A DNA stretch of 64,000 nucleotides, taken from contig NC_067481.1 of the NCBI RefSeq assembly GCF_947179515.1, positions 1,401,070-1,465,069 of the forward strand, in the 5' to 3' direction. The position numbers and the translations under genes are program-made. Positions 12,117 to 22,845 of the stretch are shown one piece after another. The notes below the pieces were generated by a model. The model was not told the DNA's origin. It was given only the letters and a program-made list of their open reading frames with translations, and did not search any database. The DNA comes from Apodemus sylvaticus (taxonomy: Eukaryota; Chordata; Mammalia; Rodentia; Muridae). Each line of letters opens with the position of its first letter. The stretch's first letter is position 1.

Positions 12117-12188
12117 TTCCCTAGAGCTAAGTGCTTCCTCAGAGCTAAGTGCTTCCTCAGAGCTAAGTACTCCCCAGAGCTAAGTGCC
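12117..12188. repeat. Short 18-bp tandem repeat
   Basis: Four imperfect copies of an 18-bp unit (tcagagctaagtgcttcc) run head to tail into a C/G homopolymer palindrome. Confidence 0.9.
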
Positions 12189-12205
12189 CCCCCCCGGGGG
12201 GGGGG
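12187..12205. repeat. C9-G10 palindrome
   Basis: Nine C residues are followed directly by ten G residues, a perfect inverted repeat of homopolymers abutting the 18-bp array. Confidence 0.95.
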
Positions 12206-12209
12206 CTTA

Positions 12210-13270
12210 AACAGCTGGGACCTGAAGACAGGTCCCCTAAGTGGAACAGAGCCATGTGTTTTAGTTTCCTACTGTCCCTGAGGCCCTGAGAAACCCCTCC
12301 TTTCCCCATCTTGAGCTCCAGCTCTTGGCAAGGAAGCCGCCTCCTGCAGCCCTCCCTAGAGCCTGTGTGTCACCGCCCCAGGAGTGATGAAGATTCTTAC
12401 ATATTATCGGGTTTCCAGGAAAAAGGTCTATCAGGGGTGTGGATTGTTCCATCTGAGCTCACAGGGCCCAGGACAAAGCAGGGGCTAGCCCTCTGGAGAC
12501 CTAATCACCCCTGGCCAGAGGCAGCTGGGTTTGGTGGGTTGCTGGACTTGGAGGTGACAGGACTTCATTCGTCTGTCCGCTGAGAGCGAGGAGAGCCCAG
12601 TCCAGGAGCCTTGCCTCCCAAGTCCAGGCTCCATAGGCCTGTGCGCATGCCCAAAGGCAGAGAGAGCCCACAGCCTGGAACCAGGCTGCTCTTCACGTGC
12701 TTGGTGGCAGGAAAGAGGGAGGATAGCCCGGTAAACATCATAGACGCCCGCCCGCGTCTCACAAAACCAACAACTCACTCAGGGAGATGAGAAGGGGGCT
12801 GCCTGTGCGGCACTGCGTGGGTCTGCTGCGCATGCGCCCGCTGTGTGACCAGAGAATCAGCGGACCCAGCATAGCAGAGGCGTGAGATCCACTCGGGAGG
12901 GTGACATCTGAAGCTGCACTGGTGGAAGATACTGTGTGGAGACTGAGAGGACTGAAATGTGTTCCCTGGGTGGGTGGGTGAGATCCCACCCCCACCTTCA
13001 CGCTTAAGTCAGGAATTCCAGGAAACTCTAGCTTCCCCTCCTGTTGGTGACCAGAGGGATGGAGACAAGACCTCCCTGTCACCTACAGCAGCCTGAGGAG
13101 TCGCCTTAACCTTTGAGGGACTTCAACTCAGGTAAAATTGGGTCTTTGGCCTTTTATTTTTTTAACCAAAAGCTATATTCTATTTTACAAATAGCAGTTC
13201 AATTTACATATTAATAGAATAATCTGATATAAACAGAAGAGAAGAGGAAGATGTTTTAGGCTACAAAAAC
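12210..13270. other. Unique intergenic stretch, no gene seen
   Basis: A GC-richer stretch with a few CpGs near 12640-12840, not dense enough for a CpG island. No supported exon. Confidence 0.45.
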
Positions 13271-13274
13271 TTCC

Positions 13275-13445
13275 CCTGAGCCAGGCAAGGTGGCACATGC
13301 CTTTAGTCCCAGCACTCCAGAGGCAGAGGAGGTAGATCTCCCTGAGTTCGAAACCAACCTGGTCTAAAAGCAAGTTCTAGGACAGCCAGAACTGTTAGAC
13401 AGAAGAACTCTGTCTCAAAAACCACCACCACCAACAACAACAACA
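13275..13445 (+). repeat. B1 SINE
   Basis: 'ccaggcaaggtggcacatgc' through 'gaggcagaggaggtagatct' to a CAA-rich tail; full length but diverged. Confidence 0.85.
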
Positions 13446-14379
13446 AAAATCTCCCCCGGAAACAATTTTTTAAATAACTTTTTCTGAGTCAATGTGACAA
13501 ACATCCGTAGGGACTAGACACAGATGGCCGACGGAATTTCTTAATAAGCCTGTCTTTCATAATCCTTGCCTGAAAGAAATAGTACATGCCGTATTCTTTT
13601 GGAATGCAAAGAAAAAAAAATGGTTCTTAGTATTTCAATCTCCCAAAAATTGAATTCATGGATCTACCACAAAATAATAGTAGTAATAATAGGAAGGGAG
13701 TCAAAGTGTTATAGAATTAATGTTTTTCCAGTGAAAAGTCACTCCACAGTTAGAAATCGCTTTCTAATTAATCAATAAAAGGAAATACTCTTTAGTAATG
13801 ACACTATAATAAAAACACTTTAATAATAACAGCACTAACTGGCTAACACATAGAAGAGAACCAGCCTTGAATAGAAACATTACCAGTTTCTATAAGTCTT
13901 AGGTTTAAATATTCTGCCTACCATGTCATCCTTTTTCAAGTTTTGAATAATGTAAACAGAAACAGGAGACAGTCTGGTCACTTGGGCAGATGGGAGATTT
14001 ACCCAGCAAAGATATGGCCAGAACTACTTCATAAGTGCACCAGTGTTGTTCTCAAAAAGTTGTTATACAGGATTGTCTTGCTTGCCTGACAGAATTATTC
14101 CTTTCCTGGAACCAAGATGTATTGGCAGAAGAGGAATCAATACAGGTGTCACCCTGTCCTGCCCCACAAGCTGGGGTTAGAGTCAAGGTCTTTAATGTAG
14201 CCAGTTTTAAGTGAGGATTTTGTTAGGAGACCATGGTTCCTTTTGTCATAGGAACACAGCCTAACTAGGGTCGACCTTGTCGAGCAAACACCAACTAGAA
14301 CTTTTCCAGTGATCCTTAAACTTCAACTACAGTAAAAAGTTTCTAACAAGCCTGGTCAGTACACTGCTTGTCTTCCAGT
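13446..14379. other. AT-rich intergenic stretch, no gene seen
   Basis: AT-rich, with an A9 run near 13612 and AATAAT clusters around 13670-13820. It may be an old L1/LTR remnant, but I could not match it. Confidence 0.4.
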
Positions 14380-14384
14380 CTTTT

Positions 14385-14570
14385 GTTTTTTGTTTGTTTG
14401 TTTGTTTTAGAGACAGGGTTTCTCTGTGTAGTCCTGGCTGCCCTGGAACTCACTCTGTAGACCAGGGTGGCCTCGAATTCAGAAATCCACCTGCCTCTGC
14501 CTCCCAAGTGCTGGGATTAAAGGTGTGTTCCACCACCGCCCGTGTGCCACCACTGCCTGGCTTTGTCTTC
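14385..14570 (-). repeat. Antisense B1 SINE with duplicated end
   Basis: A TTTG-rich tail leads into antisense B1. The terminal piece ending in 'ccaccaccgccc' is repeated with 'gtgccaccactgcctggc', so the B1 head is present about one and a half times. Confidence 0.88.
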
Positions 14571-14574
14571 CAGT

Positions 14575-15160
14575 CTTAGAGCAGGCAGCATTCCTTTAGC
14601 TAAGTTCTCTGTGTGTAACTTAGCATTTCCTAAGCAAATTTATTAAGAACCTTTTCATAGCATCAATTTTATTACTTCAAATTTCTCCTACATCCAAACT
14701 AGGTGAAATTTTTAGTTTCACATCCTTTTTCATGATTTGGGTGTCGTGCATTCTTGATTATCACCTAGTACTACCCTTCCTTGATGTCCTGTCTAAAATT
14801 TAAACTGTATCCACACTTATGCCTGCTTGCATGTGTATCCTGTTGGCTAGGGGCTGCATATGAGGGAGGTCTGGTTCTTATTTGAGTTTGGGTCACCCTG
14901 ATAGATACTTTTCAGGTCGTCCATCTTTATGCAAATTCCATAGTTCCATTTTTCTTCACAGCCGAATAATATTCCCTTTTGTGACTGTACCGTGTTTCCA
15001 TTATCTATTCCTCTATCGACTGACATCTGCACTGCCTCCATTTCCCTGCTGGGGTGAGTAGACCAGCTATAAGCATGGATAAGTAAGTCTCTGTGGTAGA
15101 ATATGGAACACCTTGGGTGCACGCTCAGTAGCGATGTACTTGGTGACTGGCATTTTATCT
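14575..15160. other. Intergenic, no gene seen
   Basis: AT-rich sequence. The minus-strand frame of up to 158 codons at 14847-15323 overlaps SINE sequence and resembles no protein family. Confidence 0.45.
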
Positions 15161-15164
15161 CCCT

Positions 15165-15410
15165 CAGTGATGCGCGTACAGGCCAGATTAGACCAGTGCA
15201 GCTCAGCTGGTAGACTACTTGCCTGGCAGGCATGAAGCCCTGGGTTTGACCCCAGCATCCAATGAGCCAAACACTGTAGCACAAGTCTATGCCAGGAACA
15301 CGGGAGCTGGAGGCAGGGGTCAATGTTCAGGGTCATCCTTAGCTGTAGAACAGTCTGAGGCCAGTCCGGGTATACATAAGACCCTTTCTCAAGAAAGTGG
15401 TGGAGGAGGT
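15165..15410 (+). repeat. ID-B1 chimeric SINE (B4 type)
   Basis: A tRNA-Ala-like head ('gcagctcagctggtagacta', 'gggtttgaccccagcat') is followed by a B1-like second half ('agtctgaggccagtccgggt'). That order is typical of the B4 family. Confidence 0.78.
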
Positions 15411-16017
15411 GGGGAGAGAATGAATTTAAATTCCTGCAGGACATCCTACGTCCTGGCTGAGAGTGGCCTAAAAAAGGACTTGACAGCTTACTCCCAGGAG
15501 AGGGTTAACTCAGCTCTGATCCCTTACCTTGGATCTCATGTATGTATTTCCTGACTTCATTTCACTCTCCTACACAACAGCGCTTAACATTGCTACAGGA
15601 AAAAATGAAAAGAAACTGGAAGCTTTCCCCTCCTGCTGACTCAAACTGCAACTACATGCATTTCCTTCTGCTGATTCCTGAGTCAGGAACCTGATTCCAG
15701 TCACAGCAGCGCTAAGTCAGCAGAAGAAAGGTGCTACAAGTCTGATCTTGTTGGCAAGAACTGAATGTCCGACTTTCTGTTATTCTTTGTTTTAAGTAAG
15801 AAAGTTTTCACAAAAGAACTTAGAAAGCTACCAGAACAAAGTAGCAAGGAATGGCTGATGCTAAACAAACAGAAACAGTGGTGCCTGTGTGGGTGTGAGG
15901 CGGAGGCTTTGGAGAGAGAGGCTACTGCTCTGCCCTTTCATGCAAAACGCAGTGGTTAACCGGGCCTGGGGATGTTAGGAAAATACCTCTCAGGGCTATT
16001 CTGGCACAAACAGCCAG
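15411..16017. other. Intergenic, no gene seen
   Basis: No repeat or gene recognised with confidence. Confidence 0.45.
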
Positions 16018-16335
16018 CTTTCTTTTTTGTTTTTGTTATTTTGGGTTTTTGGAAGCAGGGTTTTGAGTAGCTGAGATTGGCCTGGAACTTTTGAACTTCC
16101 TGCCTCCATCCCACAGATATTGGGATGATACCCAGCTGATATGAGAGACAATTTTTTTCTCTTTGTGTGTGTGTGTGTGTACATGCCTGTGCACATGAAT
16201 GTAGCTCAGAACTGCCCACCTTGTTTTGAGACAGGGTCTCATGATGGCTTTGAGTTTACTAAGTAGGGTAGGCCCATGTCTCCACCTCGTCATCATTGGG
16301 ATTATAGGATCAAACCACTACACCTCGCATAAAAA
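16018..16335 (-). repeat. Diverged antisense SINE pair with TG tract
   Basis: T-rich antisense B1-like text ('agcagggttttgagtagctg') is followed by a TG run at 16163-16181 and a second antisense piece ('gagacagggtctcatgatgg'). Confidence 0.5.
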
Positions 16336-16344
16336 CGATGTATT

Positions 16345-16620
16345 TAATTTAATTTTTCTTGTATGAGTAACATTTTGTCTGCATTTATGTGTACACACCG
16401 TGTGTGCCTGGTCCTCCTGGTCATTCCCTCCACGCCACCCCCCCACCTCCCAGTGGCCAGAGGACCGCGCAATATCCTCAGACTGGAGTTACAAGTGGTT
16501 GTGAGCCCTCATATGGGTGGCTGGGAACTGAATCCAGATCCTCTGCTTGGGTTCTAGGGTTCAAATCCGAGTCTTCAGTCTTAAATAGCATCTACGCTGC
16601 CTACTGAACTAGCTCCCAGT
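16345..16620 (-). repeat. Antisense B3/B2-type SINE
   Basis: 'agtggccagaggaccgcgc', 'tacaagtggttgtgagccct' and 'gggaactgaatccagatcct' follow the antisense B2/B3 order. Confidence 0.75.
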
Positions 16621-16889
16621 CCTGCCAAAGTTCACTGAAAATATCAGTGTGGGCACGCCCTTCACCTATAGTTTGCTACCTGCTTGTTGTTTTATTCTTT
16701 GTCAACAATATGCAGGATACACTTACTGCCTCATATCTTATCACCTTGGGAAAATCCACCCGGTACTAAGATAATATCTGTAATTTCAGCGCTTGAGAGT
16801 CTGAAGCAGGAGGATCAATTCAGGAGCCACTCAGCAATTCAAGGCAAGTTAGGCTACCTGAGATCATTTCTGAAAAATAACAGTAAAAG

Positions 16890-17050
16890 GGGGGGAGGGG
16901 TGCACAGGTGCTGGTGGGTTCGCACAGGAACTGGTGGGTGTGTAAGGGCTGGAGGGGGTGCGCAGGTGTTGGGGGCACGCAGGGCCTGAGGGGGGTGTGC
17001 AGGGGTGGGAGGGGCACAGGATCTGGGGAGCACGCAGGGACTGGAATGTA
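16890..17050. repeat. G-rich minisatellite-like array
   Basis: Imperfect units of about 18-22 bases (gtgcacaggtgctggtggg, gtgcgcaggtgttgggggc and variants) repeat about seven times. The G strand carries several runs of three to six G. Confidence 0.8.
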
Positions 17051-17051
17051 G

Positions 17052-17122
17052 CTCAGTAGTAGAACCCTTGCTTAAATGCACAAAATCCTGGGTGTGATAC
17101 TGGAGACACACACACACACCAC
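17052..17122 (+). repeat. ID-like SINE fragment with CA tail
   Basis: 'tgtagctcagtagtagaacc' and 'aaaatcctgggtgtgatac' resemble the ID tRNA-Ala head, followed by a short CA tract. Confidence 0.55.
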
Positions 17123-17825
17123 AGAGGAGTTATTTTTGTTTTTTGTTTTGTTTTTTGTTTGTTTGTTTTTAAAGCATGGTTAAGACAGAAAGGATCTCTC
17201 TGTAACTGATATGCTGCTGGCCACCACATCCTTTATTTTTATTTTCGTCCTGTGGTCCAGATGCTAGCATGCCCCATGATTTCTTCCCATGCCCCAGCCC
17301 CACCCCACCCCCTACCTCAACTTCCCATCCTCCCACCCCCAACTTTGTTCAGTCAGCCTTCTTTCCTAAGAGATGCTCTCCCTCAGTGGCTGCCCCTTTG
17401 CCAGTTTTCCCTGGCATAGCCTCTTCTGCCAGCCCCTTCACCCCAGCACAGTGGATTCTAAATTGGAGCTACAGCTAAATGCTGAGGAGCTGAGTTCTGG
17501 GAAATCAGCTTCGTTCCGTGTTACTCCCTCTTCTGTGGAGCAGTGGCTTCTGGCCGTGCCTGCCCCCAGGCGATTCCATTTTAACAAGCAGTGTTTGGCT
17601 CTAGTTGGAGTCCAAGAGCCAAGACAGATGCCAGCACCCATCCATTATCAGCAGTGGCATGAGGGACAGACATGCTGTGCGTGAGATCAGCATGGTTGGA
17701 CTCACACACGCGCTCATCTAGAGATGCTTCTGTCGCCCTCACTGAAAGAAACCGAGGTTGGTGGAGGGTATAGACTGGGGAAATGGGGTAAGGGCTGTAC
17801 ATTCTCACAGAAAAAGCATTCTCAA
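17123..17825. other. Intergenic, no gene seen
   Basis: A T/TG-rich stretch near 17138-17170 and a C-rich stretch near 17290-17345. No exon supported. Confidence 0.45.
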
Positions 17826-17829
17826 TGTT

Positions 17830-17945
17830 TTGTGTTGTTGTGGAGACACAGTATGATGTAGCTCAGGCTGGCCTTGAACTCCTGATACTCCCCCCCCCCC
17901 CCCACCTCCCAAGTGCTGGAACCACAGGCGTGTGCCACAGTGCCT
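17830..17945 (-). repeat. Antisense B1 fragment with C14 run
   Basis: 'gtagctcaggctggccttga' and 'cctcccaagtgctggaacc' are antisense B1. A long C run interrupts it near 17890. Confidence 0.8.
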
Positions 17946-17967
17946 AACCATTCCCAATTTAAAAAGA

Positions 17968-18118
17968 AATTGGGCAGGCCGTGGAGGTGCATATCTTTAA
18001 TCCTAGCACTTAGGAGGGAGAAACAGGCAGATTTCTGTGAGTTTGAAGCTACCCTAGTCTGTGTGGTAAGTTCTAGGCCAGCAAGGGCTATATAGTGAGA
18101 ACCTGTCTTCCCCCAAAA
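17968..18118 (+). repeat. B1 SINE
   Basis: 'gggcaggccgtggaggtgca', 'tttaatcctagcactta' and 'gagtttgaagctaccctagt' mark a diverged B1. Confidence 0.8.
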
Positions 18119-18710
18119 TTGTTGGCTTGTTTGGTTTTTTTTTTACATGTGTGTGCGAGCGCACACGTGTGTGCATGCATGAGTACGTGTGTACACAAAT
18201 AGCAGGAATTGGTATTTTTCCTCCACCATGTGGGTCCCCAGGATCAAACTGAGTTTGTTAGGCCAACTGGCAAGCGCCTTTCCTTGCTGGGCCATCTTAC
18301 TGAATCTTCAGGTTTTGAAAATAGAAAAGTCTTAGAGTTTTTTAAACCTGGAGAATAAATAAAATAATTAAGCAACCAGACAGAAGGACTCGGTGTAAGT
18401 GGTCTCTGGTCAGGTGCTACACCTTTCCCTGTGCATTGATACAATGCACGACAATTAGCTTTGTGTACAGGAACAATGTCCAGCCTTCCTCCGTTCCTGC
18501 GATATCTGGACTTTAACTCTGTTGTAGTAACCCCGCCACATGCGGCTCCGGAAGCACACAGTGATCATCTCATCAGCAACCCTCTGAGGCTCACTCAAAC
18601 TCGCTCAGACTCTAATCTTGGCTATGCGTGGCCAGTGTTTGGGATATGGCTCACCTTCTCAAGTGCCTCTTTTCTTCTCAACCCTCATGTTTAAAATCTG
18701 TATTTAAAAT
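18119..18710. other. TG/GC-rich tract and unique sequence, no gene seen
   Basis: A short alternating purine-pyrimidine stretch near 18148-18195 is followed by unique sequence. Confidence 0.4.
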
Positions 18711-18714
18711 GTCT

Positions 18715-18800
18715 TTTAAGGCTGGTGAGCGGGTTCAGCTGGTAAAGGCAGACTGTCTTCGTTACTTGCTACAGAGCATTGGGGTGACTTACCATCCTGA
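18715..18800 (+). repeat. B2/B3 SINE fragment
   Basis: 'aaggctggtgagcgggttca' and 'gctggtaaaggcagactgtc' mark the tRNA-like head; it is truncated. Confidence 0.6.
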
Positions 18801-18841
18801 GCCTCAGTGAAAGCCTTATCTTATCATCATCGTCTTTATTA

Positions 18842-18843
<2 letters not shown>

Positions 18844-18891
<48 letters not shown>
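18844..18891. repeat. TG microsatellite
   Basis: A perfect TG run of about 24 units. Confidence 0.98.
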
Positions 18892-18894
<3 letters not shown>

Positions 18895-20340
18895 ACAAGC
18901 TCTATGATGTTCATGTTGAAGTCACAGTCCTCTCACCCACCACAAGGTCTGCAGGAATTTGACTCGGGTTATCAGGTTGTCGGTCTTGGGGATAAGCACC
19001 TGTAGTGAGAACTTGGGTTTGTTTAAAAACACAGGTATAGGATATGGGGCGACTTCAGATTGTCCACAGTAGCCGACCATGATATGATTTGGTTCATGCT
19101 CCAGCAGGGCTTGATTTTGCCAACTACAGACAGTATTTGTGAGTGTGTAATTTTTTTCTTTTAAGTTCTGGGGGACTTTTATGAGGATATATAAATGCTA
19201 GAGCCCCAAGATAAAGGGCTGATTGCCCGGTTAGTGGTTGGATGCAATTTGTTATGGTCTGTCAAGTAGTTGTGCGCAAAGGGACAAGAGGAGTAAATTA
19301 GATATCCTGGTGGCGAAGATCAAACTTGCCCCAAGGAACTCGATGCCCCTAATTAGCAGGAAATAGTGTAACAATGTTGTCACCCCCATTCTTCTCTATC
19401 CTTTTTTCTCTCCTAGTGTTAGGGGGTTAAAAGGGTGGGAGACGAGGGTAGGAGAAGGGTGAAGATAAAGGAACCCACCACGTAGCCAGAAGAGCAGTTC
19501 CAAGCTCCCTGCCACCTCGCAGACCCCTGGATGCCTGGTTGTCTAACCAATTGTAGTGACTGTGCACCGTATTAGCTCCCCCCTCCAGCAAATCTTCCTT
19601 GAGTGCTGTCACTTCTTTCACCCTTTATAATCATTTGGCAACCTACATTTACAAGCCAACAGCAGCAGAGTGAGGCTGACTGGAAAGTTCTAGGATATGG
19701 GAAGAAACAATGAGCCCCTCGCCCAGCTCAGAGTTAAGATTTCTTCCTAAGGAAATTAATTCTGAGGAATGCCTAAAGAACCCATTGCTATTTTTCCACT
19801 CTGTAGTCAAGGCTGACCTAAAATTTGTGGCAATTTTCCTGCTCTAGCCTCCAAAATGCTAGAATTACAGGCGTAAGCCACCATGTTCCCTAGAAATCTT
19901 TTTATAGATATAATTCAAACAGGATGTTAAAGTATCAGTGAATCGTATTTATAGCCTAACATATACAACCTTTGAATTTAGCTTTATTCCTTTCTGGTCC
20001 ATAGGTCCGTAATTATCTAAAGCAAGATAATGAGCCCTGTTCACAGTCAAAACACACACTGAATTCCTGACGTCTTAGTATGCCAATTATTTATCTGACA
20101 TTTTCACATGTTTCTATTTTATCCACCTGTAACTGCCCAGTGCACTGGAGAGAACCCACCCTATGATCTCATTCAACAAACTCCTTAGATCAACATAAGT
20201 ATACCAAAACACTGACATTTAATCTTAAAAACCTTTGAACAACGTGACTGCAGAAACCACTAAATCCATGCATATAGCTATCCTTAGGATTAACCTGAGA
20301 AGTTCATGATGTTCTAGGGTGCTGGTTGACCTTTAGACTC
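18892..20340. other. Intergenic, no gene seen
   Basis: A faint antisense B1 remnant may lie near 19800-19890. Otherwise AT-rich and unrecognised. Confidence 0.45.
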
Positions 20341-20342
20341 TC

Positions 20343-20518
20343 TCAAGATGGCTCAGTTGTGTATACATACTTACCAGCAAGCCAGACAACCTGTATTCTA
20401 TCTCCAGAACCTTCATGGTATCGGAGAAGAGACTCCGTGACGTTGTCCTCTCACTTCCACACACATAATATGGCACATATGCCCCCCACAAGATAAATAA
20501 AAATAGAAAACTTTAAAA
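20343..20518 (+). repeat. B3/B2-type SINE
   Basis: 'agatggctcagttgtgtata', 'tctatctccagaaccttcat' and 'gacgttgtcctctcac' with an A-rich end match sense B3. Confidence 0.75.
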
Positions 20519-20563
20519 AGAAAATCCCTCTCTCCCTCTCCCACAATTAAATCTATATTGAAA

Positions 20564-20567
<4 letters not shown>

Positions 20568-20646
<79 letters not shown>

Positions 20647-20668
20647 GAGAGAGACAGAGAGAGAGAGT
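20568..20668. repeat. Compound CT-GT-GA microsatellite
   Basis: A CT run is followed directly by a GT run of about 46 bases and then GA repeats, three simple motifs in a row. Confidence 0.97.
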
Positions 20669-20689
20669 GCTCATGGAGGCCAAAGTTCA

Positions 20690-21210
20690 ACACTGGGCAT
20701 TTTTAATCATCCAATCATTTCTCCACCTAAGAACGTGTCTCCTTGTGCATGGCGGCCATCCAGCTCTCTCACTCCCTGTTCTCCTGAGCTGGGATGTCTC
20801 TCAGAGCATGAAGCTTGCTGGCTCTTGGCTAGGCTGCCTGGTTAGCCAGCCAGCTCCCGTGATCGCCCTACCACTGGGATCACAGTGGCACACAGCCACG
20901 TCGAGCTTTTTACAGGGCGCTGGGGATTAAACTTAGGTCCTCTTGCTCACACAGCGAGTGTCCTTACCCATGGAGTCATCACTTGAGCCCTTCCACATTA
21001 TTTTTCTGAAACTGGATCTCTCACTGAACCGGGGGCTCATGGGCTAAACTGGCTGCCCAGCAGGCCCCACAGGTCCTCCTGTCTCTGTCTCCCCGAGGCT
21101 GGCATTACAAGTCTGTGCTGTTGTGCCTGCTCTTTATGTGAGTGCTGGAGAGTCTCTTACACAGAAAGTACTCACTCACTGACTGAGCCATTGACATGGT
21201 CCCAAATTCT
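20690..21210 (-). repeat. Eroded antisense tRNA-type SINEs
   Basis: 'gctggggattaaacttaggt', 'cctcttgctcacacagcgag' and 'ggtcctcctgtctctgtctc' suggest one or more old antisense B3/B4 copies. Confidence 0.4.
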
Positions 21211-21279
21211 TTTTTTTAGATAAATTCTAACTTTGTGTAGTATTGACTAGTCCTAAAAGTCTATTTTGTGGTATAATGA

Positions 21280-21545
21280 TCCCAACATTCCTAGAAGCTG
21301 GGAAGCAGAGGCAGGCAGATTTCTGTGAGTTCAAAGCCAGCCTGGTCTACATACTGAGCCCTAGGCTAGCGAGGGCTACATAGTGAGACCTGGTCTCCAA
21401 ATAAGTAATAATTCCAGCATTTCTGGGTGTAGGGCTACATACCTACAATACCAGCATTTTGGAGATGGGGGCAGAGGACTTCTCATTTATTCATTGAGTC
21501 CCAGACTAGCCTGGACTACATGAGACCCTATCTCAAAACAAAATA
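21280..21545 (+). repeat. Two adjacent B1-like SINEs
   Basis: The first ('gcagaggcaggcagatttct', 'agcctggtctacatactgag') is clear. The second (about 21425-21545) is more diverged and ends in an A-rich tail. Confidence 0.75.
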
Positions 21546-22192
21546 ATAAAAGAATCCTGGTGCATTTGCAGATTGTTAGAAGGAACAGACTGCAACACAC
21601 TTCTCTCCATCAGAAAGGGCTCTCTTCAGTCCAAACCAGCTACTAAATAATAAAGAACACCACAGGACATGTCCAGTGATGGTCCTCTGTGTGACCAAGA
21701 AGTCACAAAAGCTACCAGCAAGCTTCAGAAAGAACTTACGGAGCAAGCCAAGCCACACTTTAGCATAAAGCCACAGGAGACAACAGGAGATAAACACTGG
21801 GCACTTCTGAAATTCTCAAATGCTACTGAATAAATTTTAAATGGTCTCAAAAAAAAATAAAAAAACCATAATGCCCTGAAAACCCCAAGGGTGATATACA
21901 AGATGACAGAGTCCCCTGGTAGAGAAGATATCGGTCAGGAGCCATGCCAAGGATGAATCCTGGAGGAAAGGGGCGGGACACACATGGCCCCTCTCCACCG
22001 GTGTGATGGAACAGGACTGTGAATAATGAAGGAGAACCAGGGATGCTGGGCTTGAGAGCATGTTCACCACTGAAAGAGAAGTGGAGAAAGAGAAATGAAA
22101 GGGACGCTGGTGTAGCCGTCACTGTACAGCTGGGATTGTTCTACCCTGCTTACTCTTCTCTTTTTCCTTATTACTTTCAAAAGACACAAACT

Positions 22193-22206
22193 GGTTTCAC
22201 TTTCAT
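22193..22206. promoter_or_regulatory. ISRE-like site, copy 1
   Basis: GGTTTCACTTTCAT fits the interferon-stimulated response element pattern RGTTTCNNTTTCNY. It lies about 8.3 kb upstream of the gene 1 start codon, in a block that has a paralogous copy with its own ISRE. Function is inferred; human SECTM1 is known to be interferon-inducible. Confidence 0.5.
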
Positions 22207-22585
22207 GGTGTGTGGGCGTTTTAGGAGGAAACAAACTTTACTTAACTGTGAAGGGCATCTCTGTGGACACTGGTTCCTTCAGCCATCCCTTAGCCCGTCA
22301 CCATCAGAAACTTTGCCCTATAGGCCAGAGGCCCCTTCAGACATACAAAGACCTCGCTAGGCCTTCCTGAGAGATGCATCCAGAGCAAGAAAAAGTCAAT
22401 AGAAACTTGGAATTGCAGTCTCAGGGACAGGGGTAAGGGTAGAAAGGATGTGAGGTCATGGTTGTTGGAATTTCTCTCCCATGTGAAATATGATGGCAGG
22501 GTGGTCCCTGGAGAACCTGTGAGACTTCTGCCCATCCTCAGGGTCCCATGAAGCAGCTGGGTTCTACACTCATATGATCCTATGG

Positions 22586-22672
22586 TTGTTTTCCTTTCTT
22601 CTTTCTTTCTTCCTTTCTTCCTTCCTTCCTTCCTTTCTTTCTTCCTTTCTTCCTTCCTTTCTTCCTTCCTTC

Positions 22673-22715
<43 letters not shown>

Positions 22716-22727
22716 TTCTTGCTTTTT

Positions 22728-22763
<36 letters not shown>

Positions 22764-22845
22764 GCTTGCTTGCTTTTTTCTTTCTTTCTTTCTTTCTTTC
22801 TTTCTCTTTCTTCCTTCCTTCCCCCTCTCTTTCTCTCTTTGTTTT
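22586..22845. repeat. Long TTTC/TTCC polypyrimidine array
   Basis: About 260 bases of almost pure pyrimidine on the + strand (TTTC and TTCC units with a few GC breaks). It produces phenylalanine/serine-rich and lysine-rich open frames that are not genes. Confidence 0.97.

Noticed and set aside
12600..12860. CpG island promoter
   Set aside because: CpGs are slightly enriched but sparse, and no exon or start site is recognisable nearby.
15196..15262. tRNA gene
   Set aside because: The box A/B-like sequence belongs to a SINE with a B1-like second half and cannot form an intact cloverleaf by eye.
14847..15323. 158-codon minus-strand frame
   Set aside because: It covers an ID-B1 SINE and neighbouring unique DNA; no conserved domain.
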